The notes: generated from the letters alone by a model not told the origin. Counted from the stretch's first letter, positions 16,699-25,648 are shown. The stretch is 64,000 bases of DNA from Sphingobium indicum B90A (GCF_000264945.2 NZ_CP013070.1:744001-808000); one strand, 5' to 3'. Numbers and translations are program-made.

Positions 16699-17922
16699 TC
16701 ACCAGTACGATTCTGGGTAAAACCCGCGATCATCGTCAGCTCCAAAAATATGGTGCTCCTGAAACAACTCGTTCAATCCAGTTGCACTTAACCTCTGATC
16801 GGCCGCAGCCAACTTTGTCCGGGCCCAGGTCAAGAATTCGGCCACTCGAGTGGCCTGTTCGCCCGCTAGTTCCTCCTCCAGTCTTGTAACAAAAGCTGCC
16901 AGGCGATCTCTGCGTTCAAGACGGGCAAGCACATCCTCGAGGACCTTGTCCCTGCGCTCGGCAATGTAGGCCAGCCGCTGTGCTTCGATACGACGTCGTT
17001 TCGCCTCCTCCTCTCGTTGCCGGGCCTCTTCTGCTTTCTGGTCGTCTTCTGCCTTTGCGGCAGCCAGAACGGCGAGCCCAACAGCAATGTCTGGCGCCAA
17101 ATTCTCAAGTCGTTGGAGCTTGGCATCCTTGAATGCTCTGCGAACCTGTGACGCATACCGTAGGTAGATATCAAACTCGAATGCCAGCTGACCGGTGGGC
17201 ACATAGTCCCATTCCGGTCGTCCAAAACTGAAGCTGTGAGGCGTCCAATCGCTGCGGCTCCAATCCCGCGATCGCCGTCGCTGACGACGCTCGTCTTCGG
17301 CGATCTCCTCGGCTGTCAGAACATGCTTGATGCGCTTGTAGCCTTCCTTGATGGCGAACGGGATAGCGACGGAGCCATTGGTGAAGGCAGCCTTGCTTGC
17401 CTTCGCAGACAGCTCAAATCCTTGCGCCTTGGCGGCAGCTACGATCTGAAGGAGACAGCGCTCTGCCCGGTCTATCGAACCCGGAGCAATTTCGAGCTGC
17501 ACATGTCCGTCCGATGATAGGCTGACGAGACCGGTGTTGCCGGGCTTAGCCTTCCGCAGCTTGTCGAAGCTCTTTTGCACCAAGGGATGCGAGAGCGCCG
17601 CTCCCGACAGATCGAGTTCCGACGCCTTTACGCGTGCTTGTTCTCGTGCCGACACTAAGGTGTCGTGTTCTTGCCGGACCTCACCGCTCGCTATGATTAC
17701 GGTGAGGGCGACCCCAGCTTTGGCCTTCGGAAGTGGAATTCGCGTCACTTTTTGGCCGGCGGCATGCTTGGCCCACCAGCCGAGGGGCGGGTTGGGGATA
17801 TCATGCTTCTTGCAGATCTTGTGAAGCGCCACGTCTGACAGTCTGAAGTCCTTGGCTAGGTGCGTCATCGGCTTCGACCAGACCAGTTCATAGAACTCTT
17901 CGCGGGTGAACCTTTGGCTCAT
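16699..17922 (-). CDS. Hypothetical protein with N-terminal HTH-like domain and coiled coil
   Basis: The 407-residue protein begins with FTREEFYELVWSKPMTHLAK, then LSDVALHKICKKHDIPNPP and GWWAK. This looks like a small helix-turn-helix module and recurs in uncharacterised proteins of mobile regions. The middle is mixed alpha/beta. Residues of about 300-360 are a charged coiled coil (KAEEARQREEEAKRRRIEAQ). The C-terminus ends in GFYPESYW. The frame opens at 17946, but the ATG at 17922 is nine bases after GGAGG and is preferred. It is the last gene before the presumed island boundary. A DNA-binding role is plausible but unproven; it shows no integrase motifs. Confidence 0.7.
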   Translation of the reverse strand: MSQRFTREEFYELVWSKPMTHLAKDFRLSDVALHKICKKHDIPNPPLGWWAKHAAGQKVTRIPLPKAKAGVALTVIIASGEVRQEHDTLVSAREQARVKASELDLSGAALSHPLVQKSFDKLRKAKPGNTGLVSLSSDGHVQLEIAPGSIDRAERCLLQIVAAAKAQGFELSAKASKAAFTNGSVAIPFAIKEGYKRIKHVLTAEEIAEDERRQRRRSRDWSRSDWTPHSFSFGRPEWDYVPTGQLAFEFDIYLRYASQVRRAFKDAKLQRLENLAPDIAVGLAVLAAAKAEDDQKAEEARQREEEAKRRRIEAQRLAYIAERRDKVLEDVLARLERRDRLAAFVTRLEEELAGEQATRVAEFLTWARTKLAAADQRLSATGLNELFQEHHIFGADDDRGFYPESYW

Positions 17923-18097
17923 CTCGGCAGGCCTCCAGACTTCCATTCAGAATTGTGCGGCATAAAGCAGGATGGCGTCTTGCCGCGAGGCTTGGTCCTA
18001 CGTCACCTGATGTTGAAAAGCCCGCAGATTGCAGAATCGACCAAACAAAATGGTCCTGTCGCACCGCTAGGGCGGCCCGCCGCAAAGGTCCCTTTTT

Positions 18098-18193
18098 GGG
18101 GGTACCATTGGGGGTATTCTGCGCCGTGATGGCCGGGAAATCGATGAGAATTAGCTAGTTAAGGGGTTCCTAAAGATCCCTCCTCCGCTACCA
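18098..18193 (+). other. Putative island attachment site: GGGGGTA repeats plus tRNA-3'-end-like sequence
   Basis: The 385-bp gap 17923-18307 contains no gene. GGGGGTA occurs twice, at 18098-18104 and 18110-18116, 12 bp apart. At 18177-18193 the sequence TCCCTCCTCCGCTACCA looks like the 3' end of a tRNA (T-arm end, acceptor strand, CCA) with no tRNA body upstream. A tRNA 3' end at the right border of an accessory region, followed at once by core genes, is typical of the far att site of an integrated island; the G-rich repeats could be integrase arm sites. The intact tRNA and the integrase would lie left of the window. Confidence 0.45.
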
Positions 18194-18307
18194 TCCTTTC
18201 CGGCATGTTAGGCATAGGCGGATTTTCCGCTTGCATTCGTTCCTTCCTGTTGCACTAATGTTGCAATGCACAACTAGCCGAATGCCGGCTGAGGGAGGAT
18301 CGACACT

Positions 18308-19717
18308 TTGCCCTTCCACGAAATGTTTGAGCCGGACGGTTCGATACGCCCCTGTTACGCGGAAGTGCAGAACTGGGTGGAGCGGACGGGCATTGCCGGG
18401 CTCAATCGTCGGATGGATGAGGCGGAGGCGATCTTCCGGCGCATCGGCATCACCTTCGCCGTCTATGGCGAGGGCGGCGATCCGGAACGGCTGATCCCCT
18501 TCGACCTGCTGCCGCGCATCTTCACCGGCCAGGAATGGCGCGTGCTGGACAAGGGCATCCGCCAGCGGGCGCGCGCGCTCAACGCCTTCCTGCACGACGT
18601 CTATCATCGCGGCGAAATCGTGAAGGCGGGGATCATGCCCGCCGACATCATCTACCGGAACAGCGCCTATCTGGCCGAAATGGCCGACTTCACCCCGCCG
18701 GGGAAGGTCTACAGCCATATCGTCGGCATCGACATCGTCCGCACCGGCCCGACCCGGTTCGAGGTGCTGGAGGATAATTGCCGCACCCCTTCCGGCGTCT
18801 CCTACATGCTCGAAAATCGCGAGATCATGACCCGCATGTTCCCGGAACTGTTCGCGCAGGGGGTGGTCGCGCCGGTCGACGATTATCCGGCGGAATTGCT
18901 GAAAAGCCTGAAGGAAGTCGCGCCCCCGGCCTGCAAGGGCGATCCGGTGGTGGTGGTGCTGACGCCCGGCTCGCTCAACAGCGCCTATTACGAGCACAGC
19001 TTTCTCGCCGACCTGATGGGCGTGGAGCTTGTGGAACCGGCGGACCTGTTCGTCGATGACGACCGGGTGTGGATGAAGACCACGCTGGGGCCGAAGGCGG
19101 TCGACGTCATCTACCGGCGCATCGACGATGAATATATCGATCCGCTGGTGTTCCGGCCGGACAGCCTGCTGGGGGTGCCCGGCATCTTCAACGTCTATCG
19201 CAATGGCGGGGTGACGCTTGCGTCCGCGCCGGGATCGGGCATCGCGGACGACAAGGCAGTTTATATCTATGTGCCGGAGATGATCCGCTTCTACCTCGGC
19301 GAGCAGCCGATCCTGGACAATATCCAGACCTGGCAATGCGGCAAGCCGGACGAATGCGCCTATGTGCTGGAAAATCTGCACGAACTGGTGGCGAAGGAAG
19401 TCCATGGGTCGGGCGGCTATGGCATGCTGATCGGGCCGAAATCGACCAAGGACGAGATCGCCGCCTATGCCGACCGCATCCGGGCCAATCCCGGTGAATT
19501 CATCGCCCAGCCGACCTTGGACCTGTCGACCGTCCCCACGCTCGGCCCGGCTGCGGTGGTCGGGCGCCACGCGGATTTCCGCCCCTATTGCCTGGTGGGC
19601 AAGCAGATCAGGCTGGTGCCCGGCGGCCTCACCCGCGTGGCGCTGACCGAAGGATCGCTCGTCGTGAACTCCAGCCAGGGCGGCGGGGTGAAGGACACCT
19701 GGGTTTTGCAGGATTGA
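18308..19717 (+). CDS. Circularly permuted ATP-grasp protein
   Basis: This 469-residue protein belongs to the circularly permuted ATP-grasp type 2 group, thought to form peptide-like bonds in an uncharacterised pathway. Recognisable parts are FTGQEWRVLDKGIRQRARAL near residue 75, RFEVLEDNCRTPSGVSYM, VVVLTPGSLNSAYYEH, VDVIYRRIDDEYIDPL, and at the end KEVHGSGGYGMLIGP and LTRVALTEGSLVVNSSQGGG, typical of the ATP-binding half. The start is a TTG at 18308 with GGGAGGA eight bases upstream. The alpha-E, transglutaminase and Anbu genes follow on the same strand, the known conserved neighbourhood. Confidence 0.9.
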   Translation: MPFHEMFEPDGSIRPCYAEVQNWVERTGIAGLNRRMDEAEAIFRRIGITFAVYGEGGDPERLIPFDLLPRIFTGQEWRVLDKGIRQRARALNAFLHDVYHRGEIVKAGIMPADIIYRNSAYLAEMADFTPPGKVYSHIVGIDIVRTGPTRFEVLEDNCRTPSGVSYMLENREIMTRMFPELFAQGVVAPVDDYPAELLKSLKEVAPPACKGDPVVVVLTPGSLNSAYYEHSFLADLMGVELVEPADLFVDDDRVWMKTTLGPKAVDVIYRRIDDEYIDPLVFRPDSLLGVPGIFNVYRNGGVTLASAPGSGIADDKAVYIYVPEMIRFYLGEQPILDNIQTWQCGKPDECAYVLENLHELVAKEVHGSGGYGMLIGPKSTKDEIAAYADRIRANPGEFIAQPTLDLSTVPTLGPAAVVGRHADFRPYCLVGKQIRLVPGGLTRVALTEGSLVVNSSQGGGVKDTWVLQD

Positions 19718-19748
19718 TGATCGTGGACCTGTCCCTTTTCCTTATTCA

Positions 19749-19827
19749 TCATCCCAGCGAAAGCTGGGATCTCGTGCGGCTATGCTGTGCCTTCTCGCCT
19801 GAGATCCCAGCTTTTGCCGGGATGACG
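19749..19827. repeat. Palindromic intergenic repeat, family A copy 1
   Basis: The unit begins and ends with mini-hairpins (CCCAGCGAAAGCTGGG at the left, CCCAGCTTTTGCCGGG at the right) around a 35-bp middle containing GCTATGCTGTGCC. The whole unit is an imperfect palindrome. A second copy in opposite orientation lies at 22440-22520. The right end adjoins the GACGGAGG that serves as ribosome-binding site of the next gene. Confidence 0.8.
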
Positions 19828-19838
19828 GAGGCACCCCC

Positions 19839-20771
19839 ATGCTGAGCCGCACCGCCGAAAATCTCTTCTGGATGGCGCGCTACATGGAGCGGGCGGAGGC
19901 CACGGCCCGCCTGCTGACCATGGGCCAGCGCATGGCGATCCTGCCCGGCGCGCATCATCGCGATGAATGGCGATCGGTGGTGCGGGCCACCGGAGCGCTC
20001 AACCATTTCCCCGAAGGCGCCCAGGTGACGGAGAGCGACGCCATCGCTTTCCTGATGCTCGACCTCGACAATCCCTCCTCCATCCGTTCCAGCCTGCTGA
20101 AGGCCCGCGCCAACGCCAAGTCGGCCCGCACCATGCTGACGCAGGACATGTGGGAGGCGCTGAACGAGGGCTGGCGCAAGCTCGACAGCTACGACGTGGC
20201 CGAAGCGCGGCAGCAGCTTCCCGCGCTGATCGACTGGGTGAAGACGCGGGTGATGACCTTCCGCGGCGCGGCCCATTCCGGCCAGCTCCGCAATGAGGGG
20301 CATGATTTCCTGCGCGCCGGATCGGCGCTGGAGCGGGCGCAGATGACGCTGCGCCTGTTGGACATCAAATATTATGTGCTGCTGCCGGAGACCGAGGTGG
20401 TGGGCGGCAATCGCGACCATTATCAATGGACGTCGGTACTGTACGCTCTGTCGGGCGCGCGGGCGTTCCATCATGTCTATGGCGGCACCTACACGCCCTG
20501 GCAGATCACGGATTTCCTGATGCTGAACCGCCTGTTCCCGCGCAGCGTCGCCTATTGCTACGACCAGCTTGCCTATCGGTTGAACCGCCTTGCGGGGTGG
20601 CACGATGCGCGGGCCGCCTGCCACGATACCGTGCGCGAAATGGTGGCCGACCTGGAGAAGCTGGACAGCGGCGAAATCTTCCGCGCGGGGTTGCACGAAA
20701 CGGTCCAGAGCGGCCTGATGAGCACCAACCGGCTGGGCGTGGAGATCGCCCAGGCCTATCATTTCGGATGA
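19839..20771 (+). CDS. Alpha-E domain protein (DUF403)
   Basis: The 310-residue protein starts MLSRTAENLFWMARYMERAE, the hallmark of the all-helical alpha-E family. It continues with ARANAKSARTMLTQDMWEALNE and later FLMLNRLFPRSVAYCYDQL. The family occurs together with circularly permuted ATP-grasp and transglutaminase proteins in a proposed peptide-modification system; its biochemical role is not established. It follows the ATP-grasp gene with only a palindromic repeat between, and precedes the transglutaminase gene by 15 bp. The ATG at 19839 has GGAGG 7 nt upstream. Confidence 0.9.
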   Translation: MLSRTAENLFWMARYMERAEATARLLTMGQRMAILPGAHHRDEWRSVVRATGALNHFPEGAQVTESDAIAFLMLDLDNPSSIRSSLLKARANAKSARTMLTQDMWEALNEGWRKLDSYDVAEARQQLPALIDWVKTRVMTFRGAAHSGQLRNEGHDFLRAGSALERAQMTLRLLDIKYYVLLPETEVVGGNRDHYQWTSVLYALSGARAFHHVYGGTYTPWQITDFLMLNRLFPRSVAYCYDQLAYRLNRLAGWHDARAACHDTVREMVADLEKLDSGEIFRAGLHETVQSGLMSTNRLGVEIAQAYHFG

Positions 20772-20786
20772 GGGGGAGGGGACGCG

Positions 20787-21656
20787 GTGAAACTGCTCGT
20801 CCGTCACCAGACCATCTATCGTTATGAGGCCGCCGCCGGGCGGGTGGCGATGCGGCTGAAGCTGATGCCGGTCGACACGCCCAGCCAGAAGGTGTTGGAC
20901 TGGCAGGTCAGCGTCAACGGCGAGCCGCTGACCGGCTTCCGTCCCAACAGCTATGGCGAGATGGAGGCGATCTGGGTCCGGCACGACCGCACCGACAATG
21001 CCGTGATCGTCGCCGAAGGACTGGTCGAGACGCAGGAGAGCCATGGCGTGCTCGGCTGGCTGGGCTGCCCGGTGAACCCGCGCTATTTCCTGCGGGATAC
21101 GCGGCTGACCCAGGCGTCGCCGGAAATCCGGGCGATGGCGTTGGCCCTTCCCGACGAAGACGGGCCGCTGGCCCGGCTGCACGCCCTGTCGACCGCCGTC
21201 AGCGATGCTGTGGCCTATCGCGCGGGCGTGACGAGCGCTGATACCACGGCGGCGGAGGCCTTCGCGCTGGGCGCCGGGGTCTGCCAGGACCATGCGCAGG
21301 TGTTCATCGCCGGGGCGCGGGCCATGGGCATTCCGGCGCGCTACGTGTCCGGCTATCTGCTGGCCGACGAGGGCGACGTGCTGCACGAAACCCATGGCTG
21401 GGCGGAGGCGTTGGTGCCCGAACTGGGATGGGTGGGTTTCGACCCCTCCAACCGCGTCTGCGTGACGGAGCGCTACCTGCGCCTCGCTTGCGGGCTGGAT
21501 GCGGATGAGGCCGCGCCGATACGCGGTTCCGTGACCGTGGCGGGCGATATCTGGATTGACGCGGACGTCCGGATCGCGCAGGCGGAGGACGGGGTGGAGG
21601 AGCGGCAGCTCCAGCGGCAGCAGCAACAAGGCGCGCAGACCACCACGCAGGGTTGA
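20787..21656 (+). CDS. Transglutaminase-like cysteine protease family protein
   Basis: This 289-residue protein has an N-terminal beta domain (VRHQTIYRYEAAAGRVAMRL, typical of bacterial transglutaminase-like N-domains). The catalytic core follows, with Cys in GAGVCQDHAQVFIAGARAMG, His in HGWAEALVPELGW and Asp in FDPSN. The tail (about 255-289) is Gln-rich and low complexity. The start is a GTG at 20787. It lies 15 bp after the alpha-E gene and 24 bp before the Anbu gene. It probably acts as a peptidase or amidase in the same pathway. Confidence 0.9.
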   Translation: MKLLVRHQTIYRYEAAAGRVAMRLKLMPVDTPSQKVLDWQVSVNGEPLTGFRPNSYGEMEAIWVRHDRTDNAVIVAEGLVETQESHGVLGWLGCPVNPRYFLRDTRLTQASPEIRAMALALPDEDGPLARLHALSTAVSDAVAYRAGVTSADTTAAEAFALGAGVCQDHAQVFIAGARAMGIPARYVSGYLLADEGDVLHETHGWAEALVPELGWVGFDPSNRVCVTERYLRLACGLDADEAAPIRGSVTVAGDIWIDADVRIAQAEDGVEERQLQRQQQQGAQTTTQG

Positions 21657-21680
21657 ACGACGATAGGAGCCCTTGGGGCC

Positions 21681-22418
21681 ATGACTTATTGTGTGGCGGT
21701 GCGCGTGGACCAGGGGCTGGTCATGCTGTCCGACACCCGCACCAATGCGGGGATGGATAATATCGCCCGCTTCCGCAAGAGCTTCACCTACAGCGTGCCG
21801 GGCGAGCGGGCGATCACCATGATGTGCTCGGGCAATCTGTCGATCACCCAGGGGGTGAAGGCGATGCTGGGCCGGGCGATCAAGGATTCGGCGCTCGACC
21901 TGGATGTGGAGACGATCCTCAACTGTCCCACCATGCACCGCGTCGCGCAGATCGTGGGAGAGGCGATGTGCACCATGCAGGGCCGCTATCGCAGCACCAT
22001 AGAAATGCAGGGGGCGGCGGCGGACGCCTCCATCCTGATCGCCGGCCAGCGCAGGGGTGGCAAGCCGCGCCTCTACCTCATCTATTCGGCCGGCAATTTC
22101 ATCGAGGCGACGGAGGACACGCCCTTCTTCCAGATCGGCGAGCATAAATATGGCAAGCCCATCCTCGATCGCATCATCAAGCGCGAAACCAGCCTGGAGG
22201 ATGCGACCAAGGCGGTGCTGGTGTCGATGGATTCGACGCTTCGCTCCAACCTGTCGGTGGGGATGCCGCTGGACCTGACGGTGATCGAGCGGGACGCCTT
22301 CGATTTCCGCGTGCGGACCCGGATAGAGGCCGACAATGAGGAGTTCCAGCTTCTCTCCCACAGTTGGTCGGCCGCGCTGCGCAAGGGTTTCGAGGATTTG
22401 CCCAACGTCCTCGATTAA
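21681..22418 (+). CDS. Proteasome-type peptidase (Anbu)
   Basis: The 245-residue protein starts MTYCVAVRVDQGLVMLSDTR, giving an N-terminal Thr after Met removal and the usual beta-subunit opening. SYSVPGERAITMMCSGNLS and KHEYGKPILD-like segments (here EHKYGKPILDR) match the Anbu group, a self-assembling relative of HslV and proteasome beta subunits. It is coded directly after the transglutaminase, the usual context for Anbu. The substrate is unknown. A palindromic repeat follows at 22440. Confidence 0.92.
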   Translation: MTYCVAVRVDQGLVMLSDTRTNAGMDNIARFRKSFTYSVPGERAITMMCSGNLSITQGVKAMLGRAIKDSALDLDVETILNCPTMHRVAQIVGEAMCTMQGRYRSTIEMQGAAADASILIAGQRRGGKPRLYLIYSAGNFIEATEDTPFFQIGEHKYGKPILDRIIKRETSLEDATKAVLVSMDSTLRSNLSVGMPLDLTVIERDAFDFRVRTRIEADNEEFQLLSHSWSAALRKGFEDLPNVLD

Positions 22419-22439
22419 ATAGCCCCACCAGCCCCTTTC

Positions 22440-22520
22440 CGTCATCCCAGCGAAAGCTGGGATCTCAGGCCATAGGGCACAGCACAGCCCCACAAGATCC
22501 CAGCCTATGCTGGGATGACG
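22440..22520. repeat. Palindromic intergenic repeat, family A copy 2 (inverted)
   Basis: It has the same architecture as 19749-19827: CCCAGCGAAAGCTGGG at the left, CCCAGCCTATGCTGGG at the right, and a middle (GGGCACAGCACAGCC) that matches copy 1 on the opposite strand. It therefore lies inverted relative to copy 1, with the alpha-E, transglutaminase and Anbu genes between them. Confidence 0.8.
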
Positions 22521-22643
22521 ACAGCGGGGGGAGGGGAGACGAAGAGGCTCAGCTTCCAGCCCTTCAAGCAAATCCATCGCTTGCGCGCCAGCCTGCTTGG
22601 CCTATCTCATCCCGACAGACGAATCGCAGCCGGAAAGACCTTC

Positions 22644-23606
22644 ATGACCGCCACTCATTCGACCCGCATGCTGATCCTCGGTTCCGGCCCGGCGGGCCTG
22701 TCCGCCGCCATCTACGGCGCGCGCGCGGGCCTGGCGCCTATCGTGGTGCAGGGCATGCAGCCGGGCGGGCAGTTGACCATCACCACCGATGTCGAAAATT
22801 ATCCCGGCTTCCGCGACGTCATCCAGGGGCCCTGGCTGATGGAGCAGATGCAGGCGCAGGCCGAACATGTCGGCGCGCAGATGATGTACGACCAGATCGT
22901 CGACGTGGACCTTAGCGAACGCCCCTTCCGCCTGAAGGGCGACAGCGGCACGCTCTACTATGCCGACAGCCTGGTGATCGCGACGGGCGCGCAGGCCAAA
23001 TGGCTGGGCGCGGAGGGCGAGCAGTTGTTGCAGGGCAAGGGCGTTTCGGCCTGCGCGACCTGCGACGGCTTCTTCTATCGCGGCAAGAAGGTGGTCGTGA
23101 TCGGCGGGGGCAATACCGCGGTCGAGGAAGCGCTCTACCTCACCAACCACAGCCATGACGTCACGCTGATCCACCGCCGCGATTCGCTGCGGGCGGAGAA
23201 GATCCTGCAACAGCGCCTGTTCGCGCATCCGAACATCAGGGTGCTGTGGAACCAGGCGGTGGAGCGCTTCGTCGGCGGCGGCAATCCGGAAGGGCTGGTG
23301 GGCGTCGACCTGGTCGACACGGTGACGGGCCACAAGTCGCATATCGCGACGGACGGCGCTTTCGTCGCCATCGGCCACCAGCCCGCGACGGAACTGTTCG
23401 TCGACAAGCTGCCGATGGACGAAGGCTATCTGCTGGTGGAAAAGGGCACGACGAAGACCGCCATTCCCGGCGTGTTCGCGGCAGGCGACGTCAGCGACAA
23501 GGTCTATCGCCAGGCCGTGACCGCCGCCGGCATGGGCTGCATGGCTGCGCTGGACGTGGAAAAGTTCCTGGCCGAAGCCGATTTTGAGGCTGTCGCGGCC
23601 GAATAA
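22644..23606 (+). CDS. trxB: Thioredoxin-disulfide reductase
   Basis: This 320-residue flavoprotein reduces thioredoxin with NADPH in the cytoplasm. The FAD site is MLILGSGPAGLSAAIYGARAG near the N-terminus, the redox motif is CATCDG near residue 136, the NADPH site is VIGGGNTAVEEALYL, and the C-terminal FAD motif is GVFAAGDVSDKVYRQ. The length is normal for TrxB. The ATG at 22644 is preceded by GGAAAG; a longer frame from 22515 overlaps repeat DNA and is unlikely. Confidence 0.95.
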   Translation: MTATHSTRMLILGSGPAGLSAAIYGARAGLAPIVVQGMQPGGQLTITTDVENYPGFRDVIQGPWLMEQMQAQAEHVGAQMMYDQIVDVDLSERPFRLKGDSGTLYYADSLVIATGAQAKWLGAEGEQLLQGKGVSACATCDGFFYRGKKVVVIGGGNTAVEEALYLTNHSHDVTLIHRRDSLRAEKILQQRLFAHPNIRVLWNQAVERFVGGGNPEGLVGVDLVDTVTGHKSHIATDGAFVAIGHQPATELFVDKLPMDEGYLLVEKGTTKTAIPGVFAAGDVSDKVYRQAVTAAGMGCMAALDVEKFLAEADFEAVAAE

Positions 23607-23619
23607 CGGGGCTGGACGG

Positions 23620-23639
23620 GGGATGGCGGCCCATCCCCA
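23620..23639. terminator. Hairpin between convergent genes
   Basis: GGGGATGG and CCATCCCC form an 8-bp stem with a 4-nt loop between the stop of trxB and the convergent stop of the sensor kinase gene. There is no long T-tract, so termination strength is uncertain. Confidence 0.4.
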
Positions 23640-23651
23640 AGCGCCAAGAGC

Positions 23652-25265
23652 CTATTCCAGCACCGTGATCACGATCGCATAATCCCCTGTCTCCGGATCA
23701 TGGTCCAGCGGGGCGCGTAATTGGCGCGACAGGCCGGTCAGGACTCGCCCGTAGCGTTCCTCCAGCCGCGCGGTCATGTCCGGCGATCCGCGCAGCGCCG
23801 GCGAAAGGATGTGGAGCACCGCCCGGTCGGTGCGTCCCGGTTCCAATTGCACGGATATGCGCATCGCCGTGCGGGGATTGGACAGCATGGCGAGTTCCAC
23901 CAGCTCGGTCAGCAGGAAGGCGACCGGCACCGCGACATCCTGGCTGATGTGCAGGTTGTCGCTGTCGATCTGGATGCCGAAGCGTCGCGCCTCGGCCGGG
24001 GCGGTGCCGCGCAGGCTGGCCGACAATTCGCTGATCAGCGACCGCACCCCGACGCCGCGATGCTCCTCCAGCTCGGCATAATGGTTGCGATGGACGACCG
24101 ACAGCGCGTCGACCCGCCGCTGGATCGTCGCATAGGCCTCGACCGCTTCGGCGTCATGGGCGGATCGCGCATGCAGGTTGATCAGGCTGGCGATGATCTG
24201 GAGGTTGTTCTTGACCCGGTGATGCACCTCCCGCGTCAGCTTGCGCTGGGTTTCCAGGCTCTCCGCCATCTCCGCCTCATGAGTGGCGACATCCTCGCTG
24301 ATTTCGCGGAAGGTGTTGCCCAGCGCCACGATCTCCTGCGCCGGTGTGCGGATGCGCCGCATCGGTTCCAGCACCTCGCCGGGCTGATAGGCCGCCACCG
24401 TGCGGCGCAGCAGCACCAGAGGCCGTATCAGCAGGCGGTTGACGACGAACCAGCCGATGGCCGCCGCAGCGAACCACATCACCAGCGGCAGGAACAGCGA
24501 CAACATGCGCGCGATGGTGACCGGCGGATCGCGCACCGTCATGGTAAGGACGATGTCGGGCGGGTCGAGCCGCGCGGAAAGCGTCGTGCTGTGCCCGCCC
24601 GCAAAGCTGGCCGGGCGGGTGATGAGCAGGCTGCGCCGCCCCTGGTGCAGGCTGATCTGCCGGTTCTGCGAGCTGCCCGCCGGGTTGGTCATCGCCTCCA
24701 GATAGCCGCGAGAATAATAAGCGATGGCGACCACCGCGCCATTGGCGCTCCTTGCCCGGCTGACGAGATAGGGCGAGTCCGGCAGCAGTTGCGCGGCGGC
24801 ATCGTCGAAACGGTCCGACAGGGAAAGGCCCGCCGGCTCGGGCAGGGGTGATCCGCACAGCCGCCGGCCTGATCGGTCGTGGATATAATAACGGCCCCCG
24901 CCGCGATCATGAGAGGCCAGGAATACCGAAAGGCGCGCGCACATTGCCGGATCGGCGCCCGACGTCGCGAAGGCATTGGCCGTCAGCATCAGCGCCGTTC
25001 GGTCGGACGCGAGATCGGCGGACAATTTCCGCGCGCTTTGCGTCACCGCGACGCGCAGCAGCGCTTCCTTTTCCAGATCGGTGGTGCGGATCGCCTGGAG
25101 CGAGGCGGCCAGGGCGATCAGGCCGAGCGGCAGCAGCGCCAGCGTCAGGATGAGGAACATCTTGACGCCGGTGGAATGCGAAACCGCGTTCAATTTCCGA
25201 AGCAGGGAAGCGGTCACCGAGGGAGGCATGTCCGCGGCGGGCGGCGGTGGAGAACTTCTGTCCAT
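23652..25265 (-). CDS. HisKA_2-type sensor histidine kinase of the general stress locus
   Basis: This 537-residue membrane kinase has a transmembrane helix near 35-56, a periplasmic sensing part of about 190 residues, a second helix (LPLVMWFAAAAIGWFVV) and a HAMP-like linker. The kinase core has its phospho-accepting His in EVHHRVKNNLQIIASLINLH, the hallmark of HWE/HisKA_2 kinases. The ATPase domain is divergent and has no clear G1/G2 boxes. It is coded next to nepR on the same strand. Kinases of this class phosphorylate PhyR in alphaproteobacteria, so it is a good candidate for a PhyR kinase. The signal sensed is unknown. Confidence 0.85.
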   Translation of the reverse strand: MDRSSPPPPAADMPPSVTASLLRKLNAVSHSTGVKMFLILTLALLPLGLIALAASLQAIRTTDLEKEALLRVAVTQSARKLSADLASDRTALMLTANAFATSGADPAMCARLSVFLASHDRGGGRYYIHDRSGRRLCGSPLPEPAGLSLSDRFDDAAAQLLPDSPYLVSRARSANGAVVAIAYYSRGYLEAMTNPAGSSQNRQISLHQGRRSLLITRPASFAGGHSTTLSARLDPPDIVLTMTVRDPPVTIARMLSLFLPLVMWFAAAAIGWFVVNRLLIRPLVLLRRTVAAYQPGEVLEPMRRIRTPAQEIVALGNTFREISEDVATHEAEMAESLETQRKLTREVHHRVKNNLQIIASLINLHARSAHDAEAVEAYATIQRRVDALSVVHRNHYAELEEHRGVGVRSLISELSASLRGTAPAEARRFGIQIDSDNLHISQDVAVPVAFLLTELVELAMLSNPRTAMRISVQLEPGRTDRAVLHILSPALRGSPDMTARLEERYGRVLTGLSRQLRAPLDHDPETGDYAIVITVLE

Positions 25266-25393
25266 CTAGCTGACGCTGAACATCGAACGCCGATCTGTGG
25301 GGGAGGGCGTCGCTTGCCGGCCGGAATTTACCAGATGCGCCATGTCCCCTCCGCTTGTTTCCGGCTCCCCCCGGTCCGGCCGATCAGGGAGAG

Positions 25394-25648
25394 TCAGTCG
25401 AGCTTGCTGAGAAGGTCGAGCATTTCCGCGGGAATATCCTCATCGACCGCGCGCTGGTAGACGGATCGCAACGCATTGGCGACCTGCCCGTCATCTTTCG
25501 CGGCCGCCGCGCGTTTCTTGCGGGCGGCGCCGCCCTTCACGCCAGAATCCGGAGTGCTGGTGCCGACATCTTTCCTGTGCCCTCCCGTCACGTCCCGTTC
25601 CGTCGTTGAAGCAACCAAAACACGTCCCTCTGCAGCCATCAATGTCAT
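25394..25648 (-). CDS. nepR: NepR anti-sigma factor
   Basis: This 84-residue protein has a charged, disordered N-terminal half and a C-terminal NepR motif: ALRSVYQRAVDEDIPAEMLD, then LLSKLD. NepR holds the sigma factor EcfG inactive until phosphorylated PhyR captures NepR. It is divergent from phyR, and an EcfG-type promoter lies about 100 bp upstream, which implies feedback. The ATG at 25648 and another at 25639 are both possible starts. Confidence 0.88.
   Translation of the reverse strand: MTLMAAEGRVLVASTTERDVTGGHRKDVGTSTPDSGVKGGAARKKRAAAAKDDGQVANALRSVYQRAVDEDIPAEMLDLLSKLD

Noticed and set aside
16699..17922. Island integrase
   Set aside because: No Arg-His-x-x-Arg-Tyr catalytic set and no serine recombinase motif could be found.
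19749..22577. 942-codon open frame on the minus strand
   Set aside because: It runs antisense through the alpha-E, transglutaminase and Anbu genes; high GC and codon bias leave such shadow frames. The plus-strand proteins have clear family motifs.
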